DNA of 64,000 bases from Ochotona curzoniae (GCF_017591425.1 NW_024465369.1:22598501-22662500), one strand, 5' to 3'. Counted from the stretch's first letter, positions 35,025 through 47,759 are shown. Made by a program: numbers and translations. Notes: generated from the letters alone by a model not told the origin.

Positions 35025-37529
35025 TTTTAGCAAGGGTGTGACACAGCATAAATGTTGAATTCTCCAGTCTGTGCAGGGGGTATGGAGTTCTCACTAGAGG
35101 AAAGTCAGCTGCACTGGCCTCAGTGCTGAGGGTAACACACAGCACTTCCTGCAGCACGTGCCCGGGGGTCTGCAGTCTTCCTGCGTTAGCATGCTTTTCA
35201 CCCTCCCGAAACACTGAGCTGCTGGGACCACTGTGGCATTACTGATGCCCAGCTTAAGCTTCAGGTAAGACAGTTCACTGCAAGTGTAATTAGCTTCATG
35301 AGATCAAACCAAGTCACCAGCAAGGAAAAAAAATATTCAGTATGATTAAGTTACTGTTTTTTATTGAAGTTTTGAAAGTCTGTATTAGTTAAAGAGGCCC
35401 CTAAATTATTTCAGTGGGTATGTTCCAACAAACTTATTCCACAACTCAATTTGAAAACTTAGATTAATAAATTCTGATAAAATACTAAGTCATGGTATTG
35501 AATTTATCCATTCTCCAAAGCACAAGTAAATAGACCTAAATTTCACTTACAAATAAATAAAAGCAGCATTATTTAAAATGGCTTCAGCTTCAGTAAAAAG
35601 CTCAAGGAAAACATATTAGCTTACCAGCTTTGTTTAACAATTATGTTTTTTCCTAGAAAAAGTAGACCCAGAAAGCCTAATGCAGAGCCCAGCCATCACT
35701 ACACCTGGCAACCCCACAGGTCATCCGGCACGGGCTGACCTGAAAGGGAAAGACAGCAGGCAGTGTCATCAGCTCTGACCAACACTCTGCCTGATGCTGG
35801 TAATCCTGGTTCCCAGGGAAGGAGCTGGTGGTCTGACCTCCAGCACTTCTTAGGGTTGTGAACACAGGACTGCCAGAAATGACGAGGGCAGGGAGTGAAC
35901 ACACCCCAGAGGTTAGAGAGCGTGCAGCCACCTGCAGGTACCCGGGATGACACTGCTGCAGAACCGAGGACAGCTCTGCCTTCCCTGGAAGGAGCCCAGT
36001 GAACCTGTGCAAAAGAAGGTGAACCAAGCCAAAAAAGGCTTCTCTGAAACTAGGCTGGCTGTGTTCCCCACACGAGTGTGATCAAGGTAAGACCCCAGGA
36101 ACCCTTTGCAAGACAAAGTGGTCACAGCTGCTTTAGTAGGTTGGTACAGCTATGTGAATGCGTGCACTGACACTCCTGACAGCAGGGCCAGGATGCCTGC
36201 CCTTGGCCACACTGTCCTCCTGTTCCTTCTCCTCACCTGCCTGCAGCAGAGACATGTTAGACCTGCTATTCTAGTCAGAGATTTTTCCTTTTAATGAAAC
36301 TTACAGAATTTGTCCATTCAGCCCCTCAGATGAAAACCACGGCAGTTTGAGAGCACTTGAAGGCCACAGAAGGGACCCAGCAGGAACACAGGCAGCTCTC
36401 CCACAGACTGTTTCTCAACAAGCCAGAAGGCTTGTCCTGCAAGAGAAACTGCAGCCGCAGAGTCACGGAAAGCCGCAGTGTGGCCCAGCCAAAGGCCTCT
36501 GTGTGCACCATGCTGCTTCCCCAAGGTGAAAGCAGAATGCAAGCACAGCATGAACACGCCGTGGAGAGGCTAAAAGTAGACTGCACAGTCCTGTGTGGCA
36601 GGAACTCGCTTCAAGCTAGCAATAAGCACACTATAAAGACATCTTTTTGGTTCTCTTAATATAGAATTGGGTGTTACTCAGTGTTTCTGACCATAGGAAG
36701 GTTACAGAGTGATTAATGAGGACTCATGGATTATGTTAACCAGTGAAAAACTTCAAAATTGTTACATGAACAGAATCACATTGTAAGTATTGTTTGGGGT
36801 AAGATTTCAGAATGGGCAGATGGGTGTGGTAAGGGAACGGTGGTGTCCTCATAGCAGTGGTGGGCAAACAAACCCCAAGTTCAATCCAGGGAAATGTAAA
36901 CAAAATCATGGAGCCCATCTCTTGTAGTATCATCAATGGACAGTGCTCCCAGAACTGGGCAACGTTTACAAGGTATGCTTACTGTTCCTTACCATTTTCA
37001 TGTTGTGCCAAGAGTTCTTTCGATAGAAACAAATGCGTTATTACAGGAAAGGTAAAAATGAATGGCATGGCACTGTATAGTAAGGCTATGGATGAACTAC
37101 AATTTTTACACAGCTGGTATCAGTGAAAAGTGATTCAAAACAGTTTACATACCCATTCCTAGAACAGCACACCCCAGTCCACAACAAAAGTGAAGGCAGG
37201 GAAGTAATGAAAGACCTGCTAGCTACAGAATGAGCTCTGCTGCAGGCTTTTCTTGCTCTAACAAGTTTCTGATTCAACAGAAAGTACTATTAGACTAAAA
37301 AGGGAAGAAATTGTGAAATCCAAGACAACGTTGAATGCTTTCTCCCTGTGAACAAGTAATGTTAGCACATGTTTGGTTCTATACCATGTATATATAAGCA
37401 AACAAATCCTTCAACTATGTAGTGTTATAAAAACATCACCAAATTCAGGCACTGAAGCTACCATTTTAATCTACAACTTAACATGGTAGTGTTCCACGGC
37501 TAAGATAAACTGTGCTGCCAATGAACTTG

Positions 37530-37803
37530 TACATCTTTTCTCTCTATGGATATGGTTCGTCTACCACTCTGTTTTTGTAGTTATTCTCAGTTAAATATTT
37601 GAGTAGACTTGCTAGATGGGATGGTAAATTAATGTTTAGCTTTGAACAGATTGCCAAAATGTTTCTTTCTCTGTGCCACTGAACCATTCTAAGTTTCCAA
37701 CTGAGAATTGCCAGTTCTCTACGTGCTTGCCAACACTTGATTTCTTAGTCTTTTTAATTCTTACCAGTCTAGTGGGTGTGAAGTGGTTCTCACTGCACTA
37801 GGA
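37530..37803 (-). mobile_element. LINE-1 3' segment (3' half of a second probable 5'-inverted copy)
   Basis: Reversed L1: GTAGACTTGCTAGATGGGAT, GCCAAAATGTTTCTTTCTCT, GCTTGCCAACACTTGATTTC, TTCTTACCAGTCTAGTGGGT and GTGAAGTGG. L1 orientation switches to plus about 50 bases later. Confidence 0.7.
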
Positions 37804-37816
37804 AAGCTTTTCTGAA

Positions 37817-37837
37817 CCCCCCCCCCCCCCCCCCCCC
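37817..37837. repeat. Poly-C run, 21 bases
   Basis: Twenty-one consecutive C between a reversed and a forward L1 segment. Such a long C homopolymer is rare and liable to sequencing and length error. Confidence 0.9.
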
Positions 37838-37859
37838 AGATCTACGGTAGCCAAGACAC

Positions 37860-38240
37860 TACGGTGGTTAATGTAAATGAAGACGTAAGATGAACAGAAC
37901 ATCATTAAAAATCTAGACAAAGACCCACAATACAAAATCAATTTCAGCAAAGATGCAGAAATACGATAATAGATATCTATTTTTGTCCATGCCATACACA
38001 ATAATTTCTAAGATTACAGTCCTAAAATGCCTAGAACACAACAAATTTTTAAATATATCATGGCAGGGAGATTTCTTAGGACTCAAAGCAGCAAAATGAA
38101 AATGATAAATCTGACTTCATCAAAATTAAAACCTTTTTCTCTAAATGATGCTCCTGAGAAAATTATAGGAACCTACAGATTGGAATAAAATATATGCAGT
38201 GCACTATAAATTCCAGATATAGTTCCTCTAAGATAAATAA
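37860..38240 (+). mobile_element. LINE-1 ORF2 3' segment, opposite orientation
   Basis: Sense L1 sequence near the end of ORF2: ACAATAATTTCTAAGATTAC, CTGACTTCATCAAAATTAAA and ACC, ATGATGCTCCTGAGAAAATT, TTGGAATAAAATATATGCAG. Its 3' limit lies a little upstream, in L1 coordinates, of where the neighbouring reversed segment begins. No open frame remains. Confidence 0.65.
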
Positions 38241-38309
38241 TTCTCTGCCCCTCTTTTGAGTTAGGTTCTGCAATTTCCAGGCATATTTTTATAAGGTGAA
38301 TGGATGATG

Positions 38310-38595
38310 AACACACAAAAACATGCTCGGCTCCATTAGTCCTCACGGTAAACTCCTAGTGCAATGATGCCCCTGGGACATCTCAGCCCCTCTTCTAAGT
38401 AGATCGGAGTTTCCACTGATTTATCCAGCTGCTTGCTAATGCACACCCTGGGAGGGCGCAGTTCCTGACATGCACACAGAACTGGATGGAATTTAATCTC
38501 CTAGATTTGGCCTGGCCCTGTTGCAGGTATAGGTAGAGTGACCCAGCAGCTAGAAGATCTCTCTGCCTTTCAAATGAACACTTAAAAAAAAAAAA
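38310..38595 (+). mobile_element. Old CSINE copy
   Basis: Diverged sense traces: ATCCAGCTGCTTGCTAATGC, ACCCTGGGAGGGCGCAGTTC, GTAGAGTGACCCAGCAGCTA, GAAGATCTCTCTGCCTTTCA, with an A-rich tail to 38595. Confidence 0.6.
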
Positions 38596-39589
38596 GCTTA
38601 TGCAACTGCACCATCCAATGCAGCAGGTATGTCCTAATTAAATATAATCAAAGAAAATTTATATCCTTAGCCATATTCCAGGTACCCAATACTTACCTTG
38701 TGGTGCATGGCCAGTTAGAACACATTCCCATCAAAAAATGTTGAATAGCAACTTTAAAGGATGTGAATTACACTTAACAAGCTTGATATTTGTATGTTGA
38801 TTCATCAAGGATGCAAAAAATATTTTGCAGCTAAAGGGATACTTTTTATAAACATACACTGGAATCTTAAAAATATTTACCATAAGTGCCCAAAAGATAT
38901 ACCTTTCCCCAAAAAGCAGCCTCAAGCACTGCAAACTTTAAAACTATTTCCTTAATCTTTTGAGTAAAAGAAATGTTATTGTGGGAATGTATTTGTAAAG
39001 GATGTTAAATAAGGGGAGCTGGGTAGGGTTGGTAACCACTGGTGCTCATGACATCACCATTTGCGATTAACCTCTCCTCTTAACCTGCAGGACAGACTGG
39101 CCCCTCTCTGGAAGGGGAGAGTAAGCTGTGCAAGAGGCACAATGAACAACCACGGTTAAACCTGAGAAACTTCTGAATGAATAAAGGACCTGGAACACTA
39201 TAGTGCCTGGTGTGTCACTTTTTTTTTTAAGATGACTGCTACATAAATCAGTTGCCATCTCTGTTTAGCATTTGAAAGAAACTTGAACTAGAATCCTAAT
39301 ACCCCCACCAACACTAAAGATATGCTGAAATTGTCACAGCCTGAACTAACAGGTGACTCATGTTCCCTGTTAGCAGGATGGTTGGACAAGCTAACTCATT
39401 CAAACAACTATCCAACATCAGCATATATGGGGTTACAAAAGTCAGCACAAACCTGAGTGAAAATAGATACACTTAAATATATTCTTTGCTTTCTAAGAAA
39501 CAACCCTGGTAGAATTCTCCAATCAAGTAGCAAATTCAACAAATTTATGATGACTCCTCTGTGCATACTCATAACATACTTCAACTGAC

Positions 39590-39860
39590 TAACGCTGTTT
39601 GGGGCACATATCCTATGGAAACAGCTTACAGAAAACTTGGTTCATAACACTAGCTTTGTGCTATTTACAATAAAGAGTCATAAACATACACAAATCAGTA
39701 TGAGTCAAGAAATTACAACTGAAAAATAAGTACACTACATCAACATCCAGAAATGTGCTTGGTACAGTTTTAGGCCAAAATAATGTGAAATTAAAACTAA
39801 AAAGTATGCATGTTTGTATTTACTCATAAGGAGAAACCAATACAACCCTACACATTCTAT
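39590..39860 (+). mobile_element. Possible old L1-like 3'UTR fragment
   Basis: GCTATTTACAATAAAGAGTC and later GCATGTTTGTATTTACTCAT with AAGGAGAAACC resemble 3' sequences of old L1-type elements. Weak, by eye only. Confidence 0.35.
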
Positions 39861-40034
39861 GAGGCAGTTTAAATTCATAAGTGATCTCAGTCTTACCTTC
39901 AAAAAGATTTTATCTTTACATTCTGTTACCTATATACAAAACTGACAATTTACATAAAAGTTGAAAAAATATTATTTTGATCCAAGACCTACTAGCCAAT
40001 TTTACTAAAATGAAGCACACAATGTGTATTACTT

Positions 40035-40260
40035 TATAATTTTTTTTTTAATTTGACAGACAATGCCCATTGCAGCAAGGACTGGGTCAGGTGGAGGCTG
40101 GGGGGCCCAGAGGGTGGAAGGGACCCATGTGCTTAAGCCATCACCTCCTGTTCCCAGGGCATGAGTTAGCAGAAAGCTAGAATGAGGAGAGGAGCCAGGA
40201 CCCGTAGCTGGGTGCTCAGAGAATGTGTCAGAAGCAGCTTTTAACCACTGAACCAAATAC
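40035..40260 (-). mobile_element. Old CSINE copy
   Basis: Reversed traces: TTTTAATTTGACAGACAATG, GCAAGGACTGGGTCAGG, GGACCCATGTGCTTAAGCCA, ACCCGTAGCTGGGTGCTCAG and TTTTAACCACTGAACC at the 5' box end. It sits 150 bases below the WDSUB1 exon at 40417. Confidence 0.6.
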
Positions 40261-40416
40261 TCCTCAAGTGAGTCTGAGAAGAAAAACTACTTATGTGAAA
40301 ATAAATTATGAAGTTTGAAATTCTCCAACTTCAAAGAAATGTATGTGAACTACCTCCTTTATTTATTCATGTAAGACATAATTCCCCTGCCACTCAGGTT
40401 GGAGCCACACACATAC

Positions 40417-40557
40417 CTGATGCGATGACCGGATCTTTCATAAGTTCCCGAGTAATGGGGCAGATAAATTCATCGGGAATTCCAGAGGAAAGGGACTTCA
40501 CCTTGGTCCTGAGCTCTTCAATCTTCCTCAGCACTTTACTACGCAGCCCTAGAGACT
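40417..40557 (-). CDS. WDSUB1: WDSUB1 coding exon (end of SAM domain, first half of U-box)
   Basis: 141 nt, phase 1 in, phase 1 out, encoding [20 protein letters not shown] then [20 protein letters not shown] and [21 protein letters not shown] is the C-terminal SAM helix; [21 protein letters not shown] opens the U-box with its hallmark I-P-x-x-F-x-C-P-I and D-P-V. The exon therefore bridges the two domains. Minus-strand acceptor TTCTTGTCAG ends at 40558; donor GTATGT starts at 40416. A young SINE begins 46 bases upstream of the acceptor. Confidence 0.97.
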
Positions 40558-40603
40558 CTGACAAGAAACCGGGGTCAGGCCTGCAGAGCTACAGGGTTAT
40601 CTT

Positions 40604-40932
40604 TTTTTTTTTAAGGATTTATTTTTATTATTTTTTTATTGGAAAGGCGGATATACAGAGAGGAGAGACAGAGAGGAAGATCTTCCGTCCGATGATTCAC
40701 TCCCCAAGTGAGCGCAACTGGCCGATGCTATGCCGATCCCAAGCCAGGAGCCTCTTCTGGGTCTCCCACGCGGGTGCAGGTTCCCAAAGCTTTGGGCTGT
40801 CCTCAACTGCTTTCCCGGGCCACAGGCAGGGAGCTGGATGGGAAGCGGGGCTGCCGGATAGAACTGGCGCCCATATGGGATCCCGGGCGTGCAAGGCGAG
40901 GACCTTAACCACTTGCGCCACCGCACCGGGCC
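40604..40932 (-). mobile_element. Young full-length CSINE with perfect target-site duplication
   Basis: Reversed full-length copy ending GCACCGGGCCC at the 5' end. The 15-base direct repeat CTACAGGGTTATCTT flanks it exactly (40589-40603 and 40933-40947), showing an insertion by L1 machinery that has barely decayed. It has the same sense as WDSUB1 and begins 46 bases upstream of the acceptor of the 40417-40557 exon. Confidence 0.95.
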
Positions 40933-41089
40933 CTACAGGGTTATCTTGACACCAGTTAAGCTTGGACACCTACAGAGGTTCATCTATTCCACTCCCAACT
41001 CTCCACTGTGCCTCAGCACTGTTTACAGAGCACTTATTCCGCTTTGTAACACATTATCTATTGTAAAACTCAGGAGCAGCTAACAGCTT

Positions 41090-41397
41090 TTTTAAAAAAA
41101 TATTTCCATTGGAATGATATACAGAGAGGAGAGACAAGATCTTCCATCTGATGATTCACTTCCCAAGTGACTGCAATGGCCGGTGCTGCGCCAATCTGAA
41201 ATCAGGAGCCAGGAGCCTCTTCTGAGTCTCCCATATGGGTGCAGGGTCCCAAGGCTTTGAGCTGCCCTTCACTGCTTTCCCAGGACACAAGCAGGGAGCT
41301 GAATGGGAAACGGACTGCAGAGATTAGAACCTGTACCCATACTGGATCCCGGTGCGTGCAAAGTGAATGCTTTAGCCACTAGGCCACTGCGCAGGGC
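41090..41397 (-). mobile_element. CSINE copy, full length
   Basis: Reversed: ATATACAGAGAGGAGAGACA, AGATCTTCCATCTGATGATT, GAGCCTCTTCTGAGTCTCCC, ending CACTGCGCAGGGCCC. An imperfect flanking repeat of the AGCTTTTT type is seen on both sides. Confidence 0.9.
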
Positions 41398-42539
41398 CCT
41401 GAAGAGCTTTTTCAAACACCTCAGATTCCAACAGTTCAAGAATTTCAAGTTGCCCAGATACTAATCCATAAAATGAAAAGGATTATCATTGCTCAATATA
41501 TCATGAAAAGTTCCCCAAAAGTGTTTTTAAACTAGTTCAGGTTAGTCACATAAAAATGTCATGCCATAATATTTCAAATAATGAAATTAAATATATTTGC
41601 TGATTCAAGTAAAACAAAATCATAAAGCTCACCTCTGAGTCCATTTGTTTTTAGTTTTAGTTGGAGGAGTTCTGGTGTAATTAAGGCTAGGACATTTAGC
41701 TGTTTACATTTTTACAACCATGTGACAGTGCTCCTTTAGGTTGGGATGTTGGGAGGTAGGACATTAGAACATTTCAGAATGTTTCCTATTCCTCCAAAGA
41801 AACTATACCAGGCGACACTCCATGTCCTGGCATGAGCTTCTGTCTCAGAAAACTCAAACCCACTCAGCCACCCTGTCCTCTTCCTAGCTGGAGGGCAGAC
41901 CCATTCAGATGTGGGTACAGATAACAGCTTCCTCTTGGGCTAGTTTGCCAGCCCAAAGTTAAAGTCAGGCTAGGATGGGAGGGAGAATGTTTCTACGTTC
42001 AGGCTTCCTCAGCTGTGCCACAAACACCAGTCACCCTCATCACACCCAGGAGGAAAAGAGAGTGAGGCAGAAGTAGGACAGTGAGTAAGCTCTCCACCCA
42101 TTTGAGGATACAGCTCCCTGACAGTGCAAACCTGACAAGTCAGGCCAGCTGCTGCCTGCTACTGCACGACTTTGCCTGTGGATTCTTTCCAATATAATTC
42201 ACTGAAACTAGATGTAGACTATTTGATAGTCATTAGAAACACAAAGCACAATGCCATTTCTTTACACGTTGAGTAAATTTGCAAAAATATTTGTGTCAAA
42301 GATTACCTGAGATATTAGAAATCGCTATCCAGATCTAAAGGAAGCTCTTTCTACCCAAAATGCCTATTGAAGGCAGATGCCTCTGAAGTCTAGCACCTGA
42401 GGATCTGTGTGTCTGGCCAGCCTCAACTCACAAGGCAAAGAAACACTCACTCTGAGGGTATACTGCCTCCATGATACTACATTTGGCAGAGCTGCCCTTT
42501 AATGCTGTTAAAAGAAATATATCTGAGTGGTGGGGAAAA

Positions 42540-42690
42540 TTTTGAGCTGCCCCCTGGTTCACTCTCCAAGTATCTGCAACGACCAGCGGCTGAAGCCAGA
42601 AAGCTGGGAACCTGGAACTCAACCCAGGTCTCGCACATGGGAGGGGCAAAAACAACTGCCTAAGCCGTATCTGTCGCCTGCTGGGATCTG
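42540..42690 (-). mobile_element. Old CSINE fragment
   Basis: Reversed traces: CCTGGTTCACTCTCCAAGTA, GCAACGACCAGCGGCTGAAG, GGAACTCAACCCAGGTCTCG and CCTGCTGGGATCTGCAGTGC. Confidence 0.6.
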
Positions 42691-42727
42691 CAGTGCCAGG
42701 AGCCAAAGCCAAGAATCAACTCGAATA

Positions 42728-42870
42728 TGACTCCTCTGTTTTCATTCACTTTTCTGCAACTCAAGACAATTTGATTTTTGCCCAGATGGGTCTACCATAA
42801 ATACCACTTTTCTAGGCCCAGGATAACATTCTCTGTCAGTCTCTACCTCTTGCCAAGACTATGAAAATGG
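42728..42870. repeat. Unidentified repeated segment, copy A
   Basis: Shares CTGATTTTTGCCCA/TTGATTTTTGCCCA, CTAGGCCCAGGATAAC, GTCAGTCTCTA and flanking similarity with 54982-55130. It is present twice in the same orientation and I do not recognise the family. Confidence 0.6.
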
Positions 42871-43920
42871 TGTTCCTCTAATATGGAATGCAGGCAGCTT
42901 AACCATCAGGGTAAATGCAACGAAGGGTGTAAGAAGTCAGGGTGGACCCTGTGCTTTAGGTAAGGAGGGGCCTGAGAGATGAGAACAATGAACAGAAAAG
43001 GGTTCTGGTAAGACAAGGATAGCATGTGTGCAAACTGGAGGATGAGATGTGGGACTGTGGGACTGTGTTATGCTTCCTGAACATGTGCCCAATAACTTGC
43101 TAAACAAAAATCCTCTCCCACCCTCCGCATGCACAGGGCTTGCCAACTAGCATGCGGTTTTGGTGGAACACACAGCTAGACACAGCCATCTTGTGGAAAG
43201 AGTTAAACTATTTATAATGAAAATATACTGCAGCATTTAATATTCTGGAAAAAGTGTTTTCCCATCACATATGTCTGCACTAACATTTTGAGTGCTTATT
43301 GTATTTATAATACAGAATACAGAAGGTCTAATTCAAAACTAAGTATTACTCTTGTCCAAATGCAAGTCACTTACATACAGTCAGATCACTCTGCCCTCAG
43401 GGAAGCATTTACCGAACCATATGCCCAATGCTTAGCTAAAAACAAACATCTCTTTGAATCAGGGATTGGGGATGAATATTACAAACTCGAGCACTGTATG
43501 CCCGGTGTACAGGCCACGGGTAATATCTGCCTAGTAGTTACTAGAATCCCAAGAAGGCATCTGTTTCCTGATGACAAAACAAAACCAGTACCAGCCTCAG
43601 TACCTTTCTTTCCTCTTACCCAATTCTGGAGAATAACGTAATTCTAACAGCCATCCAATGAAACACAAAACCAAATAAAGACTCTGAAAACCCCAGAGAA
43701 ACTGACAGGATGGAGCCCTTCCTTCTGGTGCCCTCCCTCCTACAGCTGCCCTGTGTCACTGCCGCCACCGCAGCTCAAGACTGCAGACTCCTGCCTGCTC
43801 ACTCAGTCACCCCACACAGCACTCCAAGAACAGAACCAGAAACTACTGGGAACAAACTGCTTTTTTTCCCTAAATGAATAGAATTTTAAAAAGCAAATTT
43901 CAGAAAAGAATGATCAAGAT

Positions 43921-44210
43921 GGGGCTGGTATAATAGGTAAAGCCACCACGCTGGATGCCGATTCAAATCCCAGCAACTCCACTTAAAATCAAGCTTCCTA
44001 ATAATGTGCCTGGGAAAGCAGCAGAAGATGGTCCAATGGGTCCTCCACCCAGGTGGAGACTGGGAAGAAGCGCCTGGTTCCTGGCTCTGGCCTCAGCCAG
44101 CTGTGGCCACTGCAGACATTTGAGGAGCGAAACAGCAGATCAAAGATATGCCCCTCTCCCTCTCCATCACTCCGCTAACTTAGCTTTCAAATAAATAACA
44201 TTAAATCTTT
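43921..44210 (+). mobile_element. CSINE copy, diverged
   Basis: Sense traces: GGGGCTGGTATAATAGGTAA, GATTCAAATCCCAGCAACTC, TGCCTGGGAAAGCAGCAGAA, GGTTCCTGGCTCTGG, ending TTTCAAATAAATAACATT. Confidence 0.8.
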
Positions 44211-44219
44211 AAAAAGAAA

Positions 44220-46310
44220 AGTTGCCCAAGAAAAACTGAGGGAGGGAAAGACAGAAAAAGACAGAAATATTATTAGCATAGGAAAGAAAAAACCCCATAC
44301 TATATACACCATGGGTTTTACAAGTGGATTTGGAGAAGGTGGTGGTAAGTGCAGTCTGCTTCTTTCATTTCTTTGAATCAGACCAACCCTGATGGTAAAT
44401 TCAAATCCCACAGACAAAAAAGAGTCTGGGTATCCTCATGAACCTCGCAATGTAGGTCGGAGTAAACCACTACTATCCACAAGATCTGGCTGACATCTGT
44501 GGAGCTGGAAGCTACAGGACAGATGACGGCCCTCAGTGAGACAGAACCCATGGAGCAGCAGTAAACTGGGCCGTGCCCGTCCAACAGAGGGAAGGGCGCA
44601 GTTCCCAGCCTGGGAGGAGTAACTGCATTTTAAAGGTGCATAAACAGAAAAATGGTGAATGTTCAATTCCTTAGTGTTATGTGCAGTGACATAGTTGGGT
44701 AATATACAATCATTTAATATAGTAAAGTATTACTATGAGTTGAGACACGAAACTTTCAAAATTGAGTTTATGAAGACAGTTAAAGTCTCAAAAAATTGGC
44801 ATCATTTTTAACATAGAAAATGGTAAAAATGTCTTGTTTTATATGTTTAGGGGGAGCACACAAAAAAGGATGCCTCCCTTAAAAATTCTTATTCCCACAT
44901 AGCAATCTATGATTGACAATTACTTAAATATTAGCATAAATACTGACATTAGGTACAACAGCTCCTTGGAACTTACCACACCACGTTTCTGCCACTTCAT
45001 CATCTACAGCAATTCCCAATTCTATGATACACACCAAACACTGATAGTCTCAAAGCCCAGGCACAAACTGACGCCAACGCATAGATGGACATGTGACAGG
45101 CAGTGCACTTCCTGGCTCACCTAACATATTTCCTACAAGCAACTTTCCTGCTCTTTTTTTAAATGACATGCTTTTCAGATACTAAATGTTATCGTAGTGC
45201 ACAAAATTTCAAGGGCTCATAAATGACTTCCAGTATCCTCAGGCTTCTTGAAACTGTAATCTGGATAATCCTATGCCAATGTAGTAGTACTAGACAGTTA
45301 GTTCCTATCTAAAATTGTATGTCTGCTTTACCCCCAAGGTGTTCATTAACCCAACCCAAGAAAGTGGCTATTACCCCTGGCTGCATTGCTAATTCAGACA
45401 GAAATTTCAAGCCTGCACAACTTCCTTTCCACTAAAGGCTCACTGGAAAAAAAGATTTGGTAGATTGTTCAATTCCTTAAAAAATACTTAATTTTAAAGT
45501 GTCAAGTGTAATATATAACTACTTTGGTCTCCAACACTCCAGTGCACTTCACTGCATAATTAATCTACTTCCTCCATAAGTTCCATGTTGAAATTAGTCA
45601 CACTGACATGGGAACTGTCTTCTTAATATTTTTCAAAGGCAAAGCAAAGTAAAACAATTAGGCATTTAAAGAGGAAAATTCATTAGCATATAATTATACA
45701 CTCATCTGTTTGCCTCTTGCTTTCTGCATCCAGTCTTAATTTTCTATTGGTCTAATCTACTGTTTTGCTTTTCTTGAAATCAAGACTAAAAAAAATTAAT
45801 TACAAGTAAAAAACAGTACTTAAAGAAGACTGAGGTTAGTTTTCTGAAACAAAAACTTTTAAAAATTTAGACAATAAGTCTTAGTCTACTTACTGATATA
45901 TTCTGTGTTTAATTTGAATTTATTAACTTTCCAAACTTTAAACACAAGGACAAAGCAGAAGCCTATTAGACAACACGCAACATTTTTTTTTTCCACAAAT
46001 AACAGTGAATGTTCAGAGTTAGCAATTAATCACCACTGAACTAACTTAAATTATATGTCCTTTTGGATTCAGTCTGTTAATACCAAAACTCAACTAAATT
46101 TCAAAATAAAATTACTGCCAAACCTGAGGTTCATCTTTGGAAATCACTGCAACCCATTAATTGTGTCCTGACTACAAAAACTAAATGCAAAATTAAACAA
46201 AGGCTAAATATAAGAAATATACTCATTTTTATTATACTAATGTGTATAAATTATTTCATATTAAGTAATGGTTGCATTGTGATGTACTGCAAGAAACTAA
46301 CAAAACATGT
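44220..46310. other. Repeat-poor AT-rich intron stretch
   Basis: About 2.1 kb in the WDSUB1 intron with no SINE, LINE or gene that I recognise. Short open frames here lack protein character. Confidence 0.45.
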
Positions 46311-46326
46311 GATTAAAAGGCTAAAT

Positions 46327-46647
46327 GAGAGCCTGGCAATGGTAGCCTAGTGGCTGAAGTCTTTGCCTCGCATGCAACGGGATCCCAAATGGGCTCTGGT
46401 TTTAATCCTGGCAGCCCCGCTTCCCATCCAGCTCCCTGCTTGTGGCCTGGGAAAGCAGTGGAGGACAGCCCAAGGCCTTGGGACCCTGCACCCATGTGGG
46501 AGACCCAGAAGAGGCTCCTGGCTTTGGATTGGTTCAGCTCCGACCTTTGTGACCACTTGGGGAGTGAATCAACATATGCAAAATCTTCCTCTCTGTCTCT
46601 CCTCCTCTCTGTATATCTGTGTTCCCAATAAAAATAAATCCTTTTTA
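46327..46647 (+). mobile_element. CSINE with 12-base target-site duplication
   Basis: Near full-length sense copy, flanked by AAAAGGCTAAAT at 46315-46326 and 46648-46659. It ends CCCAATAAAAATAAATCC. Confidence 0.93.
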
Positions 46648-46756
46648 AAAAGGCTAAATTGGAGAACTTTAAAATAAAACCTTCACTATTATCTATTCTC
46701 CCGAAAAAAACACAGTAACTTATAAAGAAATGTTACTTGTGATACAAAAGTAATGT

Positions 46757-46998
46757 TTAAGATTTATTTTTAGTGGAAAGGCAAATTCACAGAAAGAAGG
46801 AGATACAGAGAGAAAGACCTTCCAACTTCTAGTTAATTCCCAAAGTGGCCACAATAGTAGGTGCTGAGCCAATCTGAAGCCAGGAGCTTCTTCTGGGTCT
46901 CCCATGTGGGTGCAGGGTCCCAAGGCTTTGGGCCGACCTCAACTGCTTCCCCAGGCCACAAGCAGGGAGCTGGATGGGAAGTGGAATAGCTGGGATAT
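46757..46998 (-). mobile_element. CSINE copy, 5' truncated
   Basis: Reversed: AAGATTTATTTTTAGTGGAA, GAGCTTCTTCTGGGTCTCCC, CCCCAGGCCACAAGCAGGGA, stopping after GTGGAATAGCTGGGAT. Confidence 0.85.
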
Positions 46999-47175
46999 TT
47001 ACAGGCTTTCATGGTATGGGGTGCATACAACCTTACCACCACCTTCACAAATCTCACAAAATCAACATTCTGTTAATTTTTTAAATGGCCATTAACTGTG
47101 ACAGATTTAAATGGACTTTAATACTATACTACACATGTCAAGGAGTGTTAACACTACATTTAAAATGACTACCTA

Positions 47176-47502
47176 GGGCCCAGCACGATGACCTAGCGGC
47201 TAAAGTCCTTGCCTTGAATGCGCCAGGATCCCATATGGGAGCCGGTTCTAATCCCGGCAGCTCCACTTCCCATCCAGCTCCCTGCTTGTAGCCTGGCAAA
47301 GCAGTCGAGGACAGCCCAAGGCCTTGGGACTCTGCACCCGTGTGGGAAACCTGGAAGAAGCTCTTGGTTCCTGCCTTCGGATTGGCTCAGCTCCAGCTGT
47401 TGCAGCTACTTGGGCAGTTAACCATTGGATGGAAGATCTTCCTGTCTCCCCTCCTCTCTGTACATCTGCCTTTCCAATAAAAATAAATCTTTAAAAAAAC
47501 AA
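47176..47502 (+). mobile_element. CSINE copy, full length
   Basis: Sense: GGGCCCAGCACGATGACCTA, GATCCCATATGGGAGCCGGT, CAGCTCCACTTCCCATCCAG, ending CCAATAAAAATAAATC. Imperfect flanking repeats AAAATGACTACCTAG and AAAATGATTATCTAA suggest a decayed target-site duplication. Confidence 0.92.
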
Positions 47503-47759
47503 AACAAAAATGATTATCTAAGCCATTTTATCACCAACAATAAATCACAACATGGTTAACCTCATTTCCTGAGCATATTGGTTAATGTTGGATTTTACTA
47601 CAGCATATTGACAATAATGTCTGGTCATTATTTTTTTGAACATGAGCTGTAGCTCCAAATTTGTTTTTGATAAATATGCAGTACCAAAACAAGTAAACAA
47701 CTGTAAGAACTCAACAATAAAGACAAATTAAAAAATAGGTGAAGATCTGAAAATATTTC

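Larger units (their letters stand above)
31226..40416 (-). other. WDSUB1: WDSUB1 intron, 9,191 bp
   Basis: Contains a nested SINE pair (33033-33575), LINE-1 pieces (34090-34640; 37530-38240), SINEs at 38310-38595 (+) and 40035-40260 (-), a probable L1-like piece (39590-39860), an AT dinucleotide run (35009-35024) and a poly-C run (37817-37837). In 31230-33030, 34650-37500 and 38600-39590 I recognise no repeat or gene. Confidence 0.6.

Noticed and set aside
37817..37837. Poly-C as an assembly gap marker
   Set aside because: Flanking sequence is continuous and the run is not N; it may be a length error but I cannot call it a gap.
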